Position numbers and translations under genes: made by a program. A DNA stretch of 53,662 nt from Geminicoccus harenae. Its GTDB lineage: Bacteria > Pseudomonadota > Alphaproteobacteria > Geminicoccales > Geminicoccaceae. The first letter of the stretch is position 1. The number at the start of each line of letters is the position of its first letter. Under the pieces are notes generated by a model. The model was given only the letters and a program-made list of their open reading frames with translations, was not told the DNA's origin and did no database searches. The stretch covers positions 1-53,662 of the forward strand of contig NZ_JABGCL010000031.1 in assembly GCF_019800005.1 (NCBI RefSeq). Reading direction: 5' to 3'. Below, one piece after another: positions 32,620 through 42,102 of the stretch.

Positions 32620-32981
32620 CGCTCGCCACCCGCCCCGCCATCCTGCTGGTGATCGCGCTCGGCTACACGCTCTGGGGCGGCGCCCTGGTGGCGCTCTATG
32701 GGGTCCTGTCGCTCGGCTGCGTGTTCGGCTGGGAAGAGGTGATGCTGGGCCCGCTCACCCTGCAGCGCGGCCTGCTGCTGCTGCTCTGGCTGCTGAGCGT
32801 GCTGGTGATCGCCTTGCTGGCCTGGCAGACCTGGGGCTGGCTGCAGGCGGCCAGGGCCGATGGCCAACCGCCGCCTTTGCCCCGGTTCACGCTCTGGCTG
32901 GCCGCCGCCTGCAGCATCGCCGCGGCCGGTGCCACCCTGTTCATGGGCCTGCCGATCCTGGGCGCCTCCGCCTGCATCTGA
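32616..32981 (+). CDS. small membrane protein of the oxidase operon
   Basis: 121 residues with three hydrophobic segments (about 8-33, 48-68 and 92-115). The ATG overlaps the ctaD stop as ATGA, so it is co-translated. It is not recognisably subunit IV (CtaF) by motif; the position suggests a minor oxidase subunit or assembly aid. Cysteines at LGCVFGW and in the last residues (ASACI) are notable. Confidence 0.65.
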   Translation: MTLATRPAILLVIALGYTLWGGALVALYGVLSLGCVFGWEEVMLGPLTLQRGLLLLLWLLSVLVIALLAWQTWGWLQAARADGQPPPLPRFTLWLAAACSIAAAGATLFMGLPILGASACI

Positions 32982-32991
32982 GCGGTTCCGC

Positions 32992-33435
32992 TCAAGGCCG
33001 CCGCGGCACCACCAGCTTCGCTACCAGGGTCTGCACGATCTCGCCGTCCTGGTTGCGCGTTTCGCTGCGCAGCGTGACCATGCCCCGGTCGGGCCGTGAG
33101 CGTGACGGCCGGATCTCGAGCACTTCGCTGGTCACGGTGAGCAGGTCGCCCGGCCGGGTGGGCCTGGGCCAGGCGACCTCCGCCCCGGCGCCGATCAGCC
33201 CGCCCGCCAGGGGTGCCCCGCCCTCCACCAAAAGGCGCATGGTCACCGCGGCGGTGTGCCAGCCGCTCGCCGCTAGCCCGCCGAACAGGCTGCCCTCGGC
33301 TGCCACCTCATCCAGGTGGAAGGGCTGCGGGTCGAACTCCTGGGCGAACGCCTTGATGTCCTGGGTCTCGACCCGCTTGGTGCCGCTCACGAAGCGCTGG
33401 CCCACCGTCAGGTCGTCGAGAAACCACGCCGCCAT
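32992..33435 (-). CDS. MaoC-like dehydratase (hot-dog fold)
   Basis: 147-residue hot-dog protein likely hydrating an enoyl-CoA. The family motifs are FAQEFDPQPFHLD (catalytic Asp/His pair) and LAASGWHTAAVTMRLL, then the C-terminal VTLRSETRNQDGEIVQTLVAKLVV. The ATG at 33435 follows AAGGAG by 8 nt; a GTG one codon earlier is also possible. It is divergent from an HxlR regulator with a palindromic site between the starts, so control by that protein is likely. Confidence 0.9.
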   Translation of the reverse strand: MAAWFLDDLTVGQRFVSGTKRVETQDIKAFAQEFDPQPFHLDEVAAEGSLFGGLAASGWHTAAVTMRLLVEGGAPLAGGLIGAGAEVAWPRPTRPGDLLTVTSEVLEIRPSRSRPDRGMVTLRSETRNQDGEIVQTLVAKLVVPRRP

Positions 33436-33466
33436 CACGCCGCTCCTTCCTGCATCAGCACCTTCT

Positions 33467-33491
33467 AGTCACTTGCATCATGCAAGTCACT
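33467..33491. promoter_or_regulatory. palindromic operator between maoC-like and hxlR-like genes
   Basis: The sequence ACTTGCATCATGCAAGT at 33471-33487 is a perfect 8-bp inverted repeat around one central base. Flanking AGT and ACT extend it to 25 bp with 11 of 12 paired positions. It lies 18 nt upstream of the HxlR start and 32 nt from the MaoC start, ideal for a dimeric HxlR/winged-helix regulator controlling both directions. The role is inference. Confidence 0.75.
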
Positions 33492-33508
33492 CCGTTAGAA
33501 TCCCGGTC

Positions 33509-33964
33509 ATGCAGCGCAAGAGCCTCGCCACCATGACCTGTCCGGTCGCCCAGAGCCTTGAACGGGTGGGCGAGTGGTGGAGCATGCTGATCATGCGCGA
33601 CGCGCTCAACGGCATCACCCGGTTCGACGCCTTGCAGAAGAACCTGGGCATCGCGCCGAACATGCTTACCCGCCGCCTGAGCAGCCTGGTCGAGGGCGGG
33701 CTCCTGGAAAAGCGCCGCTACCAGGACAATCCGCCCCGCTACGAGTATCTGCCGACCGCCTGCGGCCAGGACTTCCGCCCCGTGCTGCTGGCGCTGCTCG
33801 ACTGGGGCAACCGCCATTTCGCTGAGGACGGCTGCCGCGTGGTGATCCGCGACCGGATCACCGGCGAGGTCGCCGAGCCATTGATGATCGATCGCCGCTC
33901 CGGCCGGCCGCTGACCGACCCGGCGTTCGAGCGCGTCTACCAGAACGAACCCGGGCAGGACTGA
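33509..33964 (+). CDS. HxlR-family winged-helix regulator
   Basis: 151-residue MarR/HxlR-like transcription factor. It has the family opening CPVAQSLERVGEWWSMLIMRDAL with one Cys in front of the first helix, the recognition region NLGIAPNMLTRRLSSLVEGGLLEKRRYQD, and RYEYLPTACGQDF. The single Cys11 is often redox- or ligand-sensing in HxlR proteins. It likely binds the palindrome just upstream and governs the divergent maoC-like gene, itself and the MFS gene 31 nt downstream. Confidence 0.92.
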   Translation: MQRKSLATMTCPVAQSLERVGEWWSMLIMRDALNGITRFDALQKNLGIAPNMLTRRLSSLVEGGLLEKRRYQDNPPRYEYLPTACGQDFRPVLLALLDWGNRHFAEDGCRVVIRDRITGEVAEPLMIDRRSGRPLTDPAFERVYQNEPGQD

Positions 33965-33995
33965 GCCGCCCGCCCCCTCCATCCGGAGCCTCCCC

Positions 33996-35192
33996 ATGCC
34001 GCCTGCCCAGGCGCGCCGCCTCCACCTCCTCCTGGCACTCGCCAACGCCATGGTCGGCATCGCCGCCTTCATGGTGATCGGCATGCTGCCGGAGATCGGC
34101 GCATCCTATGCCGTGCCGCATTGGCAGGCCGGCTGGCTGATGACGGTCTACGCTCTGGTCTATGCCCTGACCTCGCCGCTCCTGGTCGCCGCCACCGGCA
34201 GGCTGGCGCGCCGCGACGTGCTGAGCCTGGGCCTGGGCCTGCTGGGGCTGGGCTCATTGCTCTCCGCGCTGGCCCCGAGCTTCACCCTGATCCTGGCGGC
34301 CCGCTCGCTGATGGCGGTGGGTGCCGGCCTGATCACGCCGGTCACCACCGCGATCGCGGTCGCCACCGTCCTGCCCGAGCAGCGCGGCCGGGCGCTGGCC
34401 ACCGTGTTCGGCGGCTTCACGATCGCCCAGACCTTCGGCGTGCCGGCCGGTGTGTGGCTGAGCTACCAGCTCGGCTGGCGGACGACCTTCGGCACCGTCG
34501 CCGTGCTGACGCTCTTCGCGATTCTGGTGCTGCGGCGGCTGGTGCCCCGCCAGGTCACGGTCCAGCCGGCCTCCCTCGCCATCCTGGGCAGCGTGCTCGC
34601 CACGCCGGTCCTGCTCCTGGCGGTGCTGTTCACCGTGTTCAGCATGGCCGCGGCGTTCACCTTCTACACCTATCTCGCCCCGTTCCTGGTGGAGCGCCAC
34701 GGGCTGGGCCAGACCGGGGTCACCGTCATGCTGGTGATCTTCGGCCTGGGCGGTGTCGCCGGCAACCATCTGGGCGGGGTGCTCACCGACCGGCTGGGTT
34801 CGGTCCGCAGCCTGGTCGGGCTCAGCATGGTGACGGCCATCGCCTTGCCGGTCCTCACCCTCCTCGATCTGCCGCTGGCGGCCATGGGTGCGATGGTGCT
34901 GGTCTGGAGTATCGCCGGCTGGTCGGCCAACGTCGCCCAGCAGGCCCGGCTGGCCGGCCTCGACCCCAGGCGCGCGCCGGTGCTGCTCGCCCTCAACGCC
35001 TCGGCGATCTATGTCGGCAGCTCGGTCGGCGCTGCCTTCGGCGGCCAAGTGATCAGCCATGCCGGCTACGACCTGCTGGGGCCGGCCGGTGCCGCCCTCG
35101 TGATCCTGGCGCTCGCCACCCTCCCCGTCGTGGCGGCGATGCGGCGCACTCCCCCGCTGCCCTGCCCCACGCCCGGCCTCGGCCGGAGCTGA
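33996..35192 (+). CDS. MFS transporter, drug-efflux-like (DHA1)
   Basis: 398-residue major facilitator with 12 predicted helices. The loop-2 motif lies around residue 67 (ATGRLARRDVL), and ALPSFTLILAARSLMAVGAGLITPV-like sequences mark helix 4 with the PVTTAIA antiporter-type motif. GGAG lies 8 nt upstream of the ATG. It follows the HxlR gene directly, typical of efflux pumps under such regulators. The substrate is unknown; arabinose or drug exporters (AraJ/Bcr-like) are the closest by look. Confidence 0.88.
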   Translation: MPPAQARRLHLLLALANAMVGIAAFMVIGMLPEIGASYAVPHWQAGWLMTVYALVYALTSPLLVAATGRLARRDVLSLGLGLLGLGSLLSALAPSFTLILAARSLMAVGAGLITPVTTAIAVATVLPEQRGRALATVFGGFTIAQTFGVPAGVWLSYQLGWRTTFGTVAVLTLFAILVLRRLVPRQVTVQPASLAILGSVLATPVLLLAVLFTVFSMAAAFTFYTYLAPFLVERHGLGQTGVTVMLVIFGLGGVAGNHLGGVLTDRLGSVRSLVGLSMVTAIALPVLTLLDLPLAAMGAMVLVWSIAGWSANVAQQARLAGLDPRRAPVLLALNASAIYVGSSVGAAFGGQVISHAGYDLLGPAGAALVILALATLPVVAAMRRTPPLPCPTPGLGRS

Positions 35193-35247
35193 TCCTTTCC
35201 CAACCGGCCGCCCCCGCCTCTTGGGGCAGGCCCGATCGGAGCGACCC

Positions 35248-36582
35248 ATGACCCGAAAGCTGCGCCTCGGCGCCTTCATGCGGCCGATCAGCATCCACAC
35301 CGCCGCCTGGCGCTATCCCGGCGCCAACCCGGCCGCCAATTTCGACCTCGAGGCCATCGTCGGCTATGCCCGCACGCTGGAGCGCGGCCGGTTCGACGCC
35401 TTCTTCATGGCCGACCATCTGGCGGTGCTGAACATGCCGATGGAGGCGCTGAAACGCAGCGCCACCGTCACCTCGTTCGAGCCGTTCACCCTGCTCTCCG
35501 CACTCGCGATGGTGACCGAGCGCCTGGGCCTGATCGCCACCGCCTCCACCACCTATAACGAGCCGTTCCACGTCGCCCGCCGCTTCGCCTCGCTGGACCA
35601 TATCAGCAAGGGCCGGGCCGGCTGGAACCTCGTCACCTCCGGCAACCCGCACGAGGCGATGAATTTCGGCCGGGACGAGCATGTCGAGCATGCCACCCGC
35701 TATCAGCGCGCCCGCGAGTTCTACGACGTGGTCACGGGCCTGTGGGACAGCTTTGCCGACGACGCCTTCCTGCGCGACGTCGAGAACGGCGTCTTCTTCG
35801 ACCCGGACAGGCTCCACGTCCTGAACCATGCGGGCGAGCATCTGAAGGTGCGCGGGCCCCTCAACATCGCCCGGCCCGTCCAGGGCTGGCCGGTGGTGGT
35901 CCAGGCCGGTGCCTCGGAGGCCGGGCGCCAGCTCGCCGCCGAGACCGCCGAGGTGGTGTTCGGCAGCGCCAACAACCTGGCGGACGGCCAGCGCTTCTAT
36001 GCCGACGTGAAGGGCCGGATGAAGGCGATCGGCCGCGACCCCGACCATCTGAAGATCCTGCCCGGCGCCTTCATCGTGGTGGGCGATACGGTGGAGGCGG
36101 CCAAGGCCAAGAAGCGCCGGCTGGACTCGCTGGTGAACGCGGCCAGCGGTATCGCCTCCCTTTCGGTCCAGCTCGGCACCGATGTGTCGAAGTTCGACCT
36201 GGACGGCCCGCTGCCGCCGATCCCGGAAACCAATGCCAGCAAGAGTGCCCGGCAGAAGCTGATCGACCTCGCCGAGCGCGAGCAGATGACCGTGCGCGAG
36301 CTCGCCCAGTATGTCGGTGGCGCCTACGGCACGCTGGAGCTGATCGGCACGCCGAAGACCATCGCTGACCAGATGGAGGAATGGCTCATGACCGAGGCCT
36401 GCGACGGCTTCAACGTGATGTTCCCCTATCTGCCGGGTGGGCTGGACGAGGTGGTCGATCTGGTGGTGCCCGAGCTGCAGCGCCGCGGCCTGTTCCGCAC
36501 CGAATACGAGGGCCGGACGCTCCGCGAGAATCTGGGCCTGCCGCGCCCGGAGAACCGTTTCTTCGAGAATGGCCCGGCCTGA
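35248..36582 (+). CDS. FMN-dependent monooxygenase, NtaA/SnaA/DmoA family
   Basis: Luciferase-like (bacterial) flavin monooxygenase of 444 residues, using reduced FMN supplied by a separate reductase. Landmarks are the opening RLGAFMRPISIHTAAWRYP, FDAFFMADH, GLIATASTTYNEPFHVARRFASLDH, GRAGWNLVTS, FGRDEHVEHATRYQRAREF and PVVVQAGASEAGRQLAAETAEVVF. This pattern is that of NtaA (nitrilotriacetate), DszA (sulfone) and dimethyl-sulfide monooxygenases; the substrate cannot be fixed. The ATG has GGAG 8 nt upstream. A flavin reductase gene lies about 12 kb away at 48541-49020. The gene is framed by two MFS carriers. Confidence 0.9.
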   Translation: MTRKLRLGAFMRPISIHTAAWRYPGANPAANFDLEAIVGYARTLERGRFDAFFMADHLAVLNMPMEALKRSATVTSFEPFTLLSALAMVTERLGLIATASTTYNEPFHVARRFASLDHISKGRAGWNLVTSGNPHEAMNFGRDEHVEHATRYQRAREFYDVVTGLWDSFADDAFLRDVENGVFFDPDRLHVLNHAGEHLKVRGPLNIARPVQGWPVVVQAGASEAGRQLAAETAEVVFGSANNLADGQRFYADVKGRMKAIGRDPDHLKILPGAFIVVGDTVEAAKAKKRRLDSLVNAASGIASLSVQLGTDVSKFDLDGPLPPIPETNASKSARQKLIDLAEREQMTVRELAQYVGGAYGTLELIGTPKTIADQMEEWLMTEACDGFNVMFPYLPGGLDEVVDLVVPELQRRGLFRTEYEGRTLRENLGLPRPENRFFENGPA

Positions 36583-36697
36583 CCGCCAGGGTGCAGAATT
36601 TTCACATCCTGGAGCGAGGATTTCAGCTGATCGCGGCTTGCGGCGAGCCTCCCGCAGCGGGCATCAATCCCGCGGCCATCTTGGGGGAGGAGCGCCG

Positions 36698-38032
36698 TTG
36701 GCTGCGCGCAAGAAATCGCTTGAGACCACCGTCGAAGCCGTCCTGTCCGATGCCGGCGTCGGGCCGTTCCAGTACCGCCTGCTCGGCGTGTTCGGCCTGG
36801 TCTGGACCGCCGACGCCATGCAGGTATTGGCGGTTGGCTTCACCGCTCCCTCGATCGCCGCGAGCTTCGGCCTGGGCCTGCCCGAGGCTTTGCAGACCGG
36901 CACCGTCTTCTTCCTCGGCATGCTGATCGGCGCGGCCCTGTTCGGCCGCCTGGCCGATCGCTATGGCCGGCGCCGGATCCTGCTCGGCACGGTGGCGCTG
37001 GATGCGGTGTTCGGCTTCCTTTCGGTGTTCGCGCCGAGCTTCGAGATCCTGCTGGTACTGCGCTTCATCACCGGCCTGGCAGTGGGCGGCACGCTGCCGG
37101 TCGATTATGCGATGATGGCCGAATTTCTCCCCGCCCGGCAACGCGGCCGCTGGCTGGTAGCATTGGAGGGCTTCTGGGCGGTCGGCACGCTGATCGTGGC
37201 GCTGACCGCCTGGGCGGCGAGCTCGGCCGGGGCGGTCGAGACCTGGCGCTGGATCTTCGCGGTGACCGCAGCACCGGCCATAGTCGGCCTCCTCCTGCGC
37301 TTCTGGGTGCCGGAATCGCCGCTCTATTTGCTCAAGAACAACCAGCCCGAGGAAGCGCGCGCTGTCCTCAACCGCGTGCTGACCGGCAACGGCCGCCCCG
37401 CCACTCAGATGCGGATCACCGCCGGGCCAACCGCTCCCGCGCGCGACGCGGGCGGCATCCTGACCGGGCCGCTCATGCGCCGCACCCTCCTGATCCTCAC
37501 CGTCTGGCTGCTGGTCTCGGCCAGCTATTACGGCGTGTTCGTCTGGCTGCCGGGGCGGCTGGCCGGCGAGGGCTTCGGCTTCGTGCGCGGCTATGGCTTC
37601 CTGGTGCTGGTGGCGCTGGCCCAGATCCCCGGCTACGCGCTGGCGGCCTGGGGCGTGGAGCGGCTGGGCCGCCGCCCCACCCTGATCGCCTTTCTGGGCC
37701 TGAGCGCGCTCGGCTGCTTCCTGTTCACCGTGGCGACCACGGCAGGTCTGATCGCCACCTCGATCCTGCTGATGAGCTTCGCCCTGCTCGGCACCTGGGG
37801 CGCCCTCTACGCCTTCACGCCCGAACTCTACCCCACCCGCTCGCGCGCGACCGGCATGGGGGCCGCCGGTGCGGTGGCGCGCTTCGGCGGGCTGCTGGCG
37901 CCGACCGTCATGGCGCCGGTGATGGCGCTGGGCTTCAACGTCGCGATCGGCATGTTCGCCGGCCTGCTGGTGCTGGCGATGGCCGCCACCGCCATGATCG
38001 ACGTGGAGACCCGCAGCGTGCCGCTCGATTGA
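36698..38032 (+). CDS. MFS transporter, metabolite:H+ symporter type
   Basis: 444-residue major facilitator of the sugar/SV2/aromatic-acid symporter type. Loop motifs are GRLADRYGRRRILLGTV (between helices 2 and 3), ALEGFWAVG and PESPLYLLKNNQPEEARAVLNRVL (central loop), and WGVERLGRRPTLIAF with ELYPTRSRATGMG in the second half. The TTG start at 36698 sits 6 nt after GGAGGAG; upstream frames are shadows. It may import the substrate of the preceding monooxygenase. It ends in a strong shared terminator at 38049. Confidence 0.88.
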   Translation: MAARKKSLETTVEAVLSDAGVGPFQYRLLGVFGLVWTADAMQVLAVGFTAPSIAASFGLGLPEALQTGTVFFLGMLIGAALFGRLADRYGRRRILLGTVALDAVFGFLSVFAPSFEILLVLRFITGLAVGGTLPVDYAMMAEFLPARQRGRWLVALEGFWAVGTLIVALTAWAASSAGAVETWRWIFAVTAAPAIVGLLLRFWVPESPLYLLKNNQPEEARAVLNRVLTGNGRPATQMRITAGPTAPARDAGGILTGPLMRRTLLILTVWLLVSASYYGVFVWLPGRLAGEGFGFVRGYGFLVLVALAQIPGYALAAWGVERLGRRPTLIAFLGLSALGCFLFTVATTAGLIATSILLMSFALLGTWGALYAFTPELYPTRSRATGMGAAGAVARFGGLLAPTVMAPVMALGFNVAIGMFAGLLVLAMAATAMIDVETRSVPLD

Positions 38033-38048
38033 GCGGCATGAAGTGAAG

Positions 38049-38086
38049 GGAGGCCCGTGCCGCTCGACGGAGCGGCACGGGCCTCC
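38049..38086. terminator. bidirectional terminator, 17-bp perfect stem
   Basis: A 17-bp perfect inverted repeat with the loop GACG (arm sequence AGGCCCGTGCCGCTC) lies in the 70-bp gap between two convergent genes, the MFS gene (+) and the superoxide dismutase gene (-). The stem is very GC-rich and lacks a clear T-run, but its length and place strongly suggest termination in both directions. Confidence 0.8.
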
Positions 38087-38102
38087 TCATGCGGGACCCA
38101 GC

Positions 38103-38834
<732 letters not shown>

Positions 38835-39090
38835 GATCTCGCTCTTCTGGTGCGGCCCGTCCGTGGGACAGGGCGGTTCCTAGGGGATCGGCGCCAGGAC
38901 CGGCGCTGTCGACGCAACGGCCAGAGCCGGCCGGGGCTCCGGCTCGGCTTGCGCCTGCCTAAAACTGAGGCGGATTGGTGCAGATTTCGACAGTCTGTTG
39001 GACAAGTGCGTTGAAATCGGGCAGCCAGCCGTGTCATTCGCGGCCATGCCCGCCGACCCCGCGTCGGTTCAGTTACCTTCACCTGGATTC

Positions 39091-40362
39091 ATGATGTCCG
39101 AGGACAACCTGCTCGACCTCGCGCTCGTCCGCCTCGACGAGGCCGCCCGCCATCTTCCGATCGATCCCGACGTGATCGAGAAGCTGAAATACCCGCGCGA
39201 GACGACCAAGGCCCGGCTGATGATCCGCATGGACGACGGGTCGCGCAAATCCTTCATCGCCTGGCGCTGCCGCTACGACGACACGCGCGGCCCGACCAAG
39301 GGCGGCATCCGGTACCATCCGGACGCCAGCGAGGAGGAGGCCGAGGCGCTGGCCTTCTGGATGACCTTCAAGTGCGCGGTGATGAACCTGCCCTATGGCG
39401 GCGGCAAGGGTGCCGTGCGGGTCGATCCCCGCTCCCTGTCCCGCAGCGAGCTGGAGCGGCTGTCGCGCGCCTATATCCAGGCCTTCGCCCGGATCCTAGG
39501 GCCCGATCGCGACATCCCGGCCCCCGACGTCTACACCAACTCGATGATCATGGGCTGGATGGCGGACGAGTACAGCCAGATCGTCGGCCAGGCCGCCCCC
39601 GCCATCATCACCGGCAAGCCCCTGGCGCTGGGTGGCTCGGTCGGGCGCGACGACGCCACCGCCCGGGGCGGCTACTACCTCACCTGCCATCTGGCCGCCG
39701 AGATGGGTCTGGGCGAGCAGATGCGGGTGGCGATCCAGGGCTTCGGCAATGCCGGCCGGCACATCGCCCGCCTGCTCGCCGCGGACGGGCACAAGATCGT
39801 CGCGGTCTCGGATTCCGCCGGCGCGGTGTTTGCCCATGACGGGCTGAACGTGGAGCGGCTGGAGGCGGCCAAGGCGGCCGGCCAGCCGGTCACCAGCACG
39901 GTGGGCCTGGACGGCCACCAGGAATGCCCGGGCAGCGAGATCATCGGCACGGATTGCGATCTCCTGGTGCCGGCGGCCCTGGAGAACATGATCCACGAGC
40001 GCAACGTGTCCAAGGTCCAGGCGCGCGTGGTGCTGGAGCTCGCCAACGGCCCGGTGACGCCCGAGGCTGACCGGATCCTGGAGCGCAACGGCGTGATCGT
40101 GCTCCCGGACATCCTGGCCAATGCCGGCGGGGTCACCGTCTCCTATTTCGAGTGGGTGCAGAACCGGCAGGGCTACTACTGGGAGTTGGGCGAGGTCCAT
40201 TCCCGGCTGCGCACCATCATGGAGCGCGAGGGCCGCGAGATCTGGCGCACCGCCCAGGAGAAGGGCGTCCCGATGCGGACCGCGGCCTATATCCACGCGC
40301 TGCGCCGGATCGCGGCTGCCATCGAGGCGCACGGGACCCAGAACTTTTTTTCGGCCGAGTGA
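39091..40362 (+). CDS. Glu/Leu/Phe/Val dehydrogenase
   Basis: NAD(P)-dependent amino-acid dehydrogenase, most like glutamate dehydrogenase, 423 residues from the ATG at 39091. It has RGPTKGGIRYHP and PYGGGKGAVRVDP (catalytic lysines), VYTNSMIMGWMADEY, ALGGSVGRDDATARGG and the Rossmann motif IQGFGNAGRHIA, then DCDLLVPAALENMIHERN and LANAGGVTVSYFEWVQN. The frame is open from 38998, and ATGs at 39046 and 39091/39094 are candidates; none has a good ribosome-binding site, and 39091 best fits the family length. It is divergent from the superoxide dismutase gene. Confidence 0.9.
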   Translation: MMSEDNLLDLALVRLDEAARHLPIDPDVIEKLKYPRETTKARLMIRMDDGSRKSFIAWRCRYDDTRGPTKGGIRYHPDASEEEAEALAFWMTFKCAVMNLPYGGGKGAVRVDPRSLSRSELERLSRAYIQAFARILGPDRDIPAPDVYTNSMIMGWMADEYSQIVGQAAPAIITGKPLALGGSVGRDDATARGGYYLTCHLAAEMGLGEQMRVAIQGFGNAGRHIARLLAADGHKIVAVSDSAGAVFAHDGLNVERLEAAKAAGQPVTSTVGLDGHQECPGSEIIGTDCDLLVPAALENMIHERNVSKVQARVVLELANGPVTPEADRILERNGVIVLPDILANAGGVTVSYFEWVQNRQGYYWELGEVHSRLRTIMEREGREIWRTAQEKGVPMRTAAYIHALRRIAAAIEAHGTQNFFSAE

Positions 40363-40386
40363 GCGCCTGACGGCCGCGCGTTGCCC

Positions 40387-42102
40387 TCAGTGGCTCTCGC
40401 GCGGCACGGCGGCACCCCGGCAGCCCACCAGGAAGTCCAGGTCGGCCCCCCGGTCGGCCTGGAGCACATGGTCCACATAAAGCTTCTGGTAGCCTGAGCC
40501 CATCGCGGGCTCAGGGGCGGTCCAGGCGGCACGGCGCCTCGCCAGCTCGGCCTCGTCCACCGCGAGATGCAGGCGCCGGCCTGCCACGTCGAGTTCGATC
40601 AGGTCGCCGTCCCGGACCAGGGCGATCGGCCCGCCGGCCGCCGCCTCGGGTGCCGTGTGCAGCACCACCGTGCCGAACGCCGTGCCGCTCATCCGGGCAT
40701 CCGAGATCCGCACCATGTCGCGGATCCCCTGCTGCAGGAGCTTCTTGGGCAGCGCCATGTTGCCCACCTCGGCCATGCCCGGATAGCCCTTGGGCCCGCA
40801 GTTCTTCAGCACCATGACCGAACTCGGATCGATCTCGAGTGCCGGATCGTCGACCCGGCGCTTGTAGTCGTCGATGTCCTCGAACACGACCGCCCGGCCG
40901 CGATGCTGCATCAGTTCCGGGGTCGCCGCCGACGGCTTGATGATCGCCCCGCCCGGCGCCAGGTTGCCGCGCAGCACGGCGATGCCGCCCTGGGCGGCCA
41001 GCGGCCGGTCGCGCGGGCGGATCACCTCGTCGTCGAACACCTGTGCTGTCGCGATGTTCTCACCGAGCGTGCGGCCGCTGACGGTGAGCGCGTCCAGTTC
41101 CAAAAGGTCGGCGATCCGGCTCATCAGCGCCGGCAGCCCGCCCGCATAGCAGAAATCCTCCATCAGGAACCGGCCGGACGGCATCAGGTCGAGCAGGCAG
41201 GGCACGTCCCGGCCCAGCCGGTCCCAGTCCTCCAGGGTGAGGTCCACCCCGATCCGCCCGGCGATCGCCAGCAGATGCACCACCGCGTTAGTCGAGCCGC
41301 CGATGGCGCCATTGACCCGGATCGCGTTGGCGAAGGCGGCCGGCGTGAGGATCTTCGACAGGCGCAGATCGTCCACCACCATCTGCACGGCCCGCCGGCC
41401 GGTCAGATGAGCCAGCCGCGCCCGCCTCGCATCCACCGCCGGATAGGCTGCGTTCTCGCTGAGTGTCACGCCCAGCGCCTCGGCCATGCTCGCCATGGTG
41501 GAGGCGGTGCCCATGGTCATGCAGTGGCCGGGCGAGCGCGACATGGCACTCTCGGCGGCCATGAACTCGCCAAGGCTGATCACGCCCGCGCGCACGTCCT
41601 CGGACAGCTTCCAGACATCGGTGCCGGACCCGATCGTGCGGCCGCGGCAATGGCCGTTCAGCATCGGCCCGCCGGAGAGCAGGATGGTGGGCAGGTCGCA
41701 GCTCGCCGCCCCCATCAGCAAAGCCGGCGTGGTCTTGTCGCAGCCGGCCAGCAGCACCACGCCGTCGATCGGGTTGCCGCGGATCGCCTCCTCCACGTCC
41801 ATCGACGCCAGGTTGCGGAACAGCATGGCGGTTGGGCGCAGGTTGGATTCGCCGCAGGAGAAGACCGGGAACTCGACCGGGAAGCCGCCCGCCTCGTACA
41901 CGCCGCGCTTCACGTGCTCGACCAGGCCGCGGAAATGGGTGTTGCAGGGGGTGAGGTCGGAGGCGGTGTTGCAGATGCCGATCACCGGCCTGCCGTCGAA
42001 CATCTCGTCGGGATGGCCCTGGTTCTTCATCCAGCTCCGGTGGATGAAGCCGTCCTTGTCGAGCCCGCCGAACCAGGCGTGCGAGCGCAGCTTGCGCATC
42101 AT
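40387..42102 (-). CDS. IlvD/Edd-family sugar-acid dehydratase, L-arabinonate dehydratase-like
   Basis: Iron-sulfur dehydratase of 571 residues. The opening KLRSHAWFGGLDKDGFIHRSWMKNQG is characteristic of the L-arabinonate/pentonate branch rather than dihydroxyacid dehydratase. Cluster ligand regions are CNTASDLTPCNTH, LAGCDKTTPALLMGAASCDLP and SPGHCMTMGTASTM. The substrate is thus probably L-arabinonate, D-xylonate or a similar sugar acid, giving a 2-keto-3-deoxy acid. The ATG overlaps the stop of the FCD regulator (ATGA). With the RraA-like gene upstream it forms a three-gene operon for sugar-acid use. Confidence 0.9.
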   Translation of the reverse strand: MMRKLRSHAWFGGLDKDGFIHRSWMKNQGHPDEMFDGRPVIGICNTASDLTPCNTHFRGLVEHVKRGVYEAGGFPVEFPVFSCGESNLRPTAMLFRNLASMDVEEAIRGNPIDGVVLLAGCDKTTPALLMGAASCDLPTILLSGGPMLNGHCRGRTIGSGTDVWKLSEDVRAGVISLGEFMAAESAMSRSPGHCMTMGTASTMASMAEALGVTLSENAAYPAVDARRARLAHLTGRRAVQMVVDDLRLSKILTPAAFANAIRVNGAIGGSTNAVVHLLAIAGRIGVDLTLEDWDRLGRDVPCLLDLMPSGRFLMEDFCYAGGLPALMSRIADLLELDALTVSGRTLGENIATAQVFDDEVIRPRDRPLAAQGGIAVLRGNLAPGGAIIKPSAATPELMQHRGRAVVFEDIDDYKRRVDDPALEIDPSSVMVLKNCGPKGYPGMAEVGNMALPKKLLQQGIRDMVRISDARMSGTAFGTVVLHTAPEAAAGGPIALVRDGDLIELDVAGRRLHLAVDEAELARRRAAWTAPEPAMGSGYQKLYVDHVLQADRGADLDFLVGCRGAAVPRESH

